A stretch of 8,641 nucleotides of DNA from Planctomycetaceae bacterium (GTDB lineage Bacteria > Planctomycetota > Planctomycetia > Pirellulales > Thermoguttaceae): the NCBI GenBank assembly GCA_031267635.1, contig JAIRYX010000253.1:1-8641 (forward strand), in the 5' to 3' direction. Within the stretch, counting starts at the first letter, position 1. Each line of letters begins with the position of its first letter. Made by a program: the position numbers and the translations under genes. This document shows, in pieces, positions 5,878 through 8,641 of this stretch. The notes beneath the pieces are model-generated. The model was not told where the DNA came from. It worked only from the letters and a program-made list of their open reading frames with translations, and made no database searches.

Positions 5878-6207
5878 ATTGATGTTTGGTTGCGATTTAA
5901 TTTTGGGGGAATTCCACGCTGCAATGCAGTGTATATTTTACATACTTTATGTAATTCGGAACCTCAATTTTTAACGAACGTACTAGAGCTAAGTCCGTTA
6001 ATTGTTCTTGGGGATTTATACTGCAAACGGCTAGAAAATAATAACCTATTCAAACCCGTTTGTAGTATAAAGCATGAAATTACAATGTTTTTCACGTTAA
6101 AAACCCAAGAGCAATTACCGGACTTAGCACTAGTGGTAAGTATATTAACTACTCATCACTGAATCTTTGTTATAGTCTATAGAATTAAAAAAGAAAGGGG
6201 TAAAACG
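5878..6207. other. Gene-poor spacer with a 16-bp inverted repeat (6015-6071)
   Basis: No credible gene is seen. TTTATACTGCAAACGG (6015-6030) pairs with CCGTTTGTAGTATAAA (6056-6071), one mismatch, around 25 bases. It could be a hairpin or the ends of a small relic element. TATAGT (6171-6176) and TATAGA (6178-6183) are possible -10 boxes for the gene at 6208, but no good -35 box fits. The spacer does not resemble the corresponding stretch in cassette A. Confidence 0.4.
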
Positions 6208-7512
6208 ATGTCCTTGAATATTATTCAATTACGGTTATTTGCAAAATGGAAGAATAGTGTGAAATATCTAAAAACCGTGTTCCTTTTGTGCTATGTAGTA
6301 TTCCATGTAAATACGTTGTCTGTTGGAAACGCGCAGGAAGCTTCTAACATACCTAAAAATGTAGAAACGGCTCTTAATTCAAATGCCAAAGATATGAATC
6401 AGATTTCTTTATTTTGGAAACAAACACGTACCACAAATATGGATTTTGATTTGTTCTTTAAAAGAACAAATGCGCTATATGATCGTGGTTTGCTTGAACC
6501 ACAGAATTTTTTCTTTAGCTTTCGGGATAATAAATTTACCTTATTGAGTACTATTAAAGACGTGATAAAACGTGATATTGGCATTCCACAAGCATGGAAA
6601 ATATCTGTTCCTTTGGCATCAGATGTCAAGAAACAAGGAATTGAGTTATCAGAGAGAGTACAGGAGGTCGCTTTTGATGGCAAGCGTTTTTATTCTGGGA
6701 CAGGAAGTGTTGTAAGTTCGGAAAATTCACCGGGAATAGAAATTTTACCCTTGGAAGATATTATCTTAAATAAAAATCCATCAAGAGTAAATCAACAATA
6801 TACGATAAAAATGGGGTTTAAATATCCGAACTGTGGAAGTGAAGTTGGTAGCTCATGCCAATCTTACATTCTGTTTTTAATAAAATCAGGACAGATGTTG
6901 CGTGTCGAGCAGGTAAAATTAAACAATGAGAATTACCTGTATTTAGAGATCAAAGCAAAAAGTTTACTGGATTGGAATAGAGTTGAGAGAATTTTTTCGT
7001 TTTGGCTTGATCCACGTATGAATTATGCAGTGAAACAACTTGATATTAAATCAATTGATGGGAAAATATGTTACCACATTGAAAATGACGATTTCATAAA
7101 ACTAGAAAACAGGACTGTGTTTATTCCCCGAAAAACACAAACCGTGTACTATACTTATTACGAAACTGATGATATTTTTGAAACATCATTGTTTACAGAA
7201 ATTTCTCTTCTTGCTGATATTTCATCTAAAAAAGTATCAGAAAAGAACTTTGATATCAGTAAAAAATATACAGAACCCAGTACATATGTTTTTGATAAAA
7301 CATTATCAAAGTCCGGCGAGGGTATCGGTTATCTCGTTCCCGCCAATCCCGCCGACCTTGATCGTGTGATAGAATCAGCATTGACCGACAAAGATTTTAC
7401 CCCAACGCCATTACCGTCACGAGCGGCGATAATTATTCGTTGGATAATGATTTTAGCGGGTATTAGTATGATTCTTTATGCCGGATATAGGAAGTTTATT
7501 CAAAAAATATAA
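6208..7512 (+). CDS. Periplasmic beta-rich (LolA-like?) protein with C-terminal membrane anchor, cassette B
   Basis: This 434-residue protein starts at ATG 6208 after GAAAGGGG (7-base spacing). A long basic n-region precedes a hydrophobic segment (about 22-39) and a probable cleavage site near GNA-QE (about residue 42). Motifs shared with copy A, in order, are ISL-W--xR-TN, DGKRFYSG, GFKYP, SYILFL, MNYAVKQLDIKSIDGK and NFDISKKY. From residue 377 to the end the two copies are nearly identical: PANPADLDRVIESAL, PTPLPSR, one membrane helix (about 407-425) and tail YRKFIQKI. Over the corresponding last 177 bases (3228-3404 and 7336-7512) the genes are about 88% identical. The domain is therefore periplasmic and held by one helix. 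It ends 12 bases before the C39-like gene, so the two are probably one transcript. Possible jobs are immunity to, or carriage or sensing of, peptide B. Confidence 0.87.
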   Translation: MSLNIIQLRLFAKWKNSVKYLKTVFLLCYVVFHVNTLSVGNAQEASNIPKNVETALNSNAKDMNQISLFWKQTRTTNMDFDLFFKRTNALYDRGLLEPQNFFFSFRDNKFTLLSTIKDVIKRDIGIPQAWKISVPLASDVKKQGIELSERVQEVAFDGKRFYSGTGSVVSSENSPGIEILPLEDIILNKNPSRVNQQYTIKMGFKYPNCGSEVGSSCQSYILFLIKSGQMLRVEQVKLNNENYLYLEIKAKSLLDWNRVERIFSFWLDPRMNYAVKQLDIKSIDGKICYHIENDDFIKLENRTVFIPRKTQTVYYTYYETDDIFETSLFTEISLLADISSKKVSEKNFDISKKYTEPSTYVFDKTLSKSGEGIGYLVPANPADLDRVIESALTDKDFTPTPLPSRAAIIIRWIMILAGISMILYAGYRKFIQKI

Positions 7513-7524
7513 AAACTTTGTCAA

Positions 7525-8641
7525 ATGACTTCAATGAAATATACCGTTATTGCTTCCATGATTTATGGTATGTTATTGTTCCCGTGTTTTTCTTTCGAAT
7601 CTAACCAAGAAATGACACGAGACACAAAAGAGATACTTTACGCTTGCGGTTATAACTCACTCTATCTTTTTTTGAAACTGCAAGGTGTCAATGTTTCTAT
7701 GGATGAAGTGAAATCACAAGTCAATATCGGCGAAAGCGGAACATCGTTTTACGACCTGAAAACAGCATCTGGTTGTCTTGGAATAACTTCGCAAACGATT
7801 GAATGCTCCTACCCAAAGCTACAAAAATTTTCATTTCCTGTAATTGCATGGGTCAGTAAAAATTATTCAAAAAACGATGTTTCTAAACCGATAATTGGAC
7901 ACTTTATAGTGATTATTTCTTGTATTCCAAATGAAGTTATTTACATTGATGGGACAACAGGACAAAGCACAAAGGTTAAATCAACAACCTTTATAGAACA
8001 ATGGAATGGAATGTTACTTGTTTCGGAATCACAACTGAAAAATCAATCGCCAAAGTATATCCTTGATACTGGAATGGTTATTTTTACTATTGGAGTTTTA
8101 TGTTTTGGAATTCAATTTTTCAAGAAGAAAAAATCTGTTTCCGCTATCATTATCATATTTTTTTCATTATGTACTTTTGTTAATGCGTCAGAAACGACAC
8201 AAAATAGAATCTGGCGAACACATGAAAATGGAGCAACAAATGGTCTTCATTTGTTACTACGGTCTCATGGAATTACCTGTAATTATCACATGCTTAATAA
8301 GGAGATGCAATCAATACCAAACAAGAACATGAATATAATTCGTGCTGAAGCCCAAAAACGTGGGCTTTTGTCTGATATTTATTTTTGTCAATCTGTTTCC
8401 GCTTTAGAGAAATTTTCCTTACCGTTTCTTATTCATACCGGTATGGGAAGCGAGAAAGAATCTTCTCTTTGGAATGGAAATTTTCTTCTGGTCATAGGAC
8501 GCGGAAAACAACATTTTATGGCGATAGATTGCGGAACTGTCCAATTATCCGAAATAACGGAAGAAAACCTTCGCCGTTATTGGAGCGGATATGTTTTGGC
8601 AAAAACTCCAGAAAGAAAAACTTCCTTTGTATTTTCACCGA
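7525..8641 (+). CDS. Membrane-anchored tandem C39-like peptidase, second domain without nucleophile (3' partial)
   Basis: The frame is open from ATG 7525 to the right edge (372 residues, no stop). No clear ribosome binding site is seen; the gap of 12 bases to the previous stop suggests translational coupling. ATG 7534 is an alternative start. Residues 4-24 form a signal or anchor. Domain 1 (about 30-170) has the C39 layout: ACGYNSLYLFLKLQGV with Cys41, GHFIVI with His126, and YIDGTTGQ with Asp142. The oxyanion Gln usual six residues before Cys is not seen. Two hydrophobic segments (about 181-198 and 205-221) flank FKKKKS, placing both domains outside the cytoplasm. Domain 2 repeats the fold: GATNGLHLLLRSHGI with Gly236 at the Cys position, QHFMAI with His330 and Asp335. 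The second segment ends VNAS-ET like a signal peptide, suggesting fusion of two former genes. The likely role is cleavage of the GG precursors after export. There is no ABC transporter part. Confidence 0.8.
   Translation, partial: MTSMKYTVIASMIYGMLLFPCFSFESNQEMTRDTKEILYACGYNSLYLFLKLQGVNVSMDEVKSQVNIGESGTSFYDLKTASGCLGITSQTIECSYPKLQKFSFPVIAWVSKNYSKNDVSKPIIGHFIVIISCIPNEVIYIDGTTGQSTKVKSTTFIEQWNGMLLVSESQLKNQSPKYILDTGMVIFTIGVLCFGIQFFKKKKSVSAIIIIFFSLCTFVNASETTQNRIWRTHENGATNGLHLLLRSHGITCNYHMLNKEMQSIPNKNMNIIRAEAQKRGLLSDIYFCQSVSALEKFSLPFLIHTGMGSEKESSLWNGNFLLVIGRGKQHFMAIDCGTVQLSEITEENLRRYWSGYVLAKTPERKTSFVFSP

Larger units (their letters stand above)
4329..7676 (+). repeat. Tandem cassette B (paralogous to 2-3864)
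   Basis: This is the more complete copy, with its promoter and an undamaged C39-like gene that continues beyond the homology to cassette A. The left limit given here is set by the window edge of copy A, not by a true boundary. Confidence 0.85.

Noticed and set aside
5882..5974. 30-codon frame from ATG 5882 preceded by GAGGAG
   Set aside because: The apparent ribosome binding site is the right arm of the conserved inverted repeat, and no similar frame follows the repeat in cassette A.
5890..6162. 90-codon open frame starting with TTG in the cassette B spacer
   Set aside because: No ribosome binding site, no counterpart in cassette A, no recognisable domain, and it runs through the inverted repeat at 6015-6071.

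Overview
The window (8,641 bases, AT-rich by eye) contains two tandem, paralogous copies of one four-gene cassette, all on the + strand. The order in each copy is: (1) a lipoprotein, probably all-alpha and possibly an alpha/alpha toroid; (2) a small secreted peptide precursor with a hydrophobic leader, a Gly-Gly(-Gly) motif and a four-cysteine core; (3) a signal-peptide protein with a beta-rich, possibly LolA-like, periplasmic domain and one C-terminal membrane anchor; (4) a membrane-anchored protein with peptidase C39-like domains. Lipoprotein signals, periplasmic domains and secreted GG peptides point to a Gram-negative (diderm) bacterium. A planctomycete or other PVC-group genome is my best guess from gene style, but nothing here proves it.

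Layout. Cassette A begins inside gene 1 (2-1015, 5' end outside the window). It continues with peptide A (1098-1427), then a gene-free stretch (1428-2204) holding a stem-loop, a REP-like repeat, a MITE-like insertion and a clear promoter. Next come the anchored protein A (2205-3404), a 177-bp near-palindrome (3462-3638) and a truncated, frameshifted remnant of the C39-like gene (3711-3864). Cassette B starts with a good sigma70-type promoter (4077-4105). It carries lipoprotein B (4146-5342), peptide B (5425-5751), a stem-loop and a gene-poor spacer (5752-6207), anchored protein B (6208-7512) and a C39-like gene that is still open at the right edge (7525-8641).

How the parts may work together (inference). 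The peptide has its own Sec-type hydrophobic segment. The C39-like protein also has an N-terminal signal or anchor, no ABC transporter is fused to it or seen beside it, and both of its domains are predicted to lie outside the cytoplasm. This suggests that the precursor is exported first and trimmed after Gly-Gly in the periplasm, the reverse of the usual C39-ABC transporter order. The 39-residue leader is identical in the two precursors (three silent base changes), while the cores differ completely except for four cysteines at nearly constant spacing. The anchored protein shows the same pattern: its last 58 residues are nearly identical between copies, but its periplasmic domain has diverged strongly. 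Core peptide and periplasmic domain therefore vary together between constant ends, as expected for a peptide and its cognate partner (immunity, receptor or carrier). The second C39-like domain keeps His and Asp but has Gly where the nucleophilic Cys should be, so it may bind rather than cut.

The locus is rich in small repeats, some near gene junctions: a MITE-like element whose empty site can be read in the same window, a long palindrome between direct repeats, and a conserved stem-loop after each peptide gene. No tRNA, rRNA, CRISPR array or full insertion sequence was seen, and no believable minus-strand gene.
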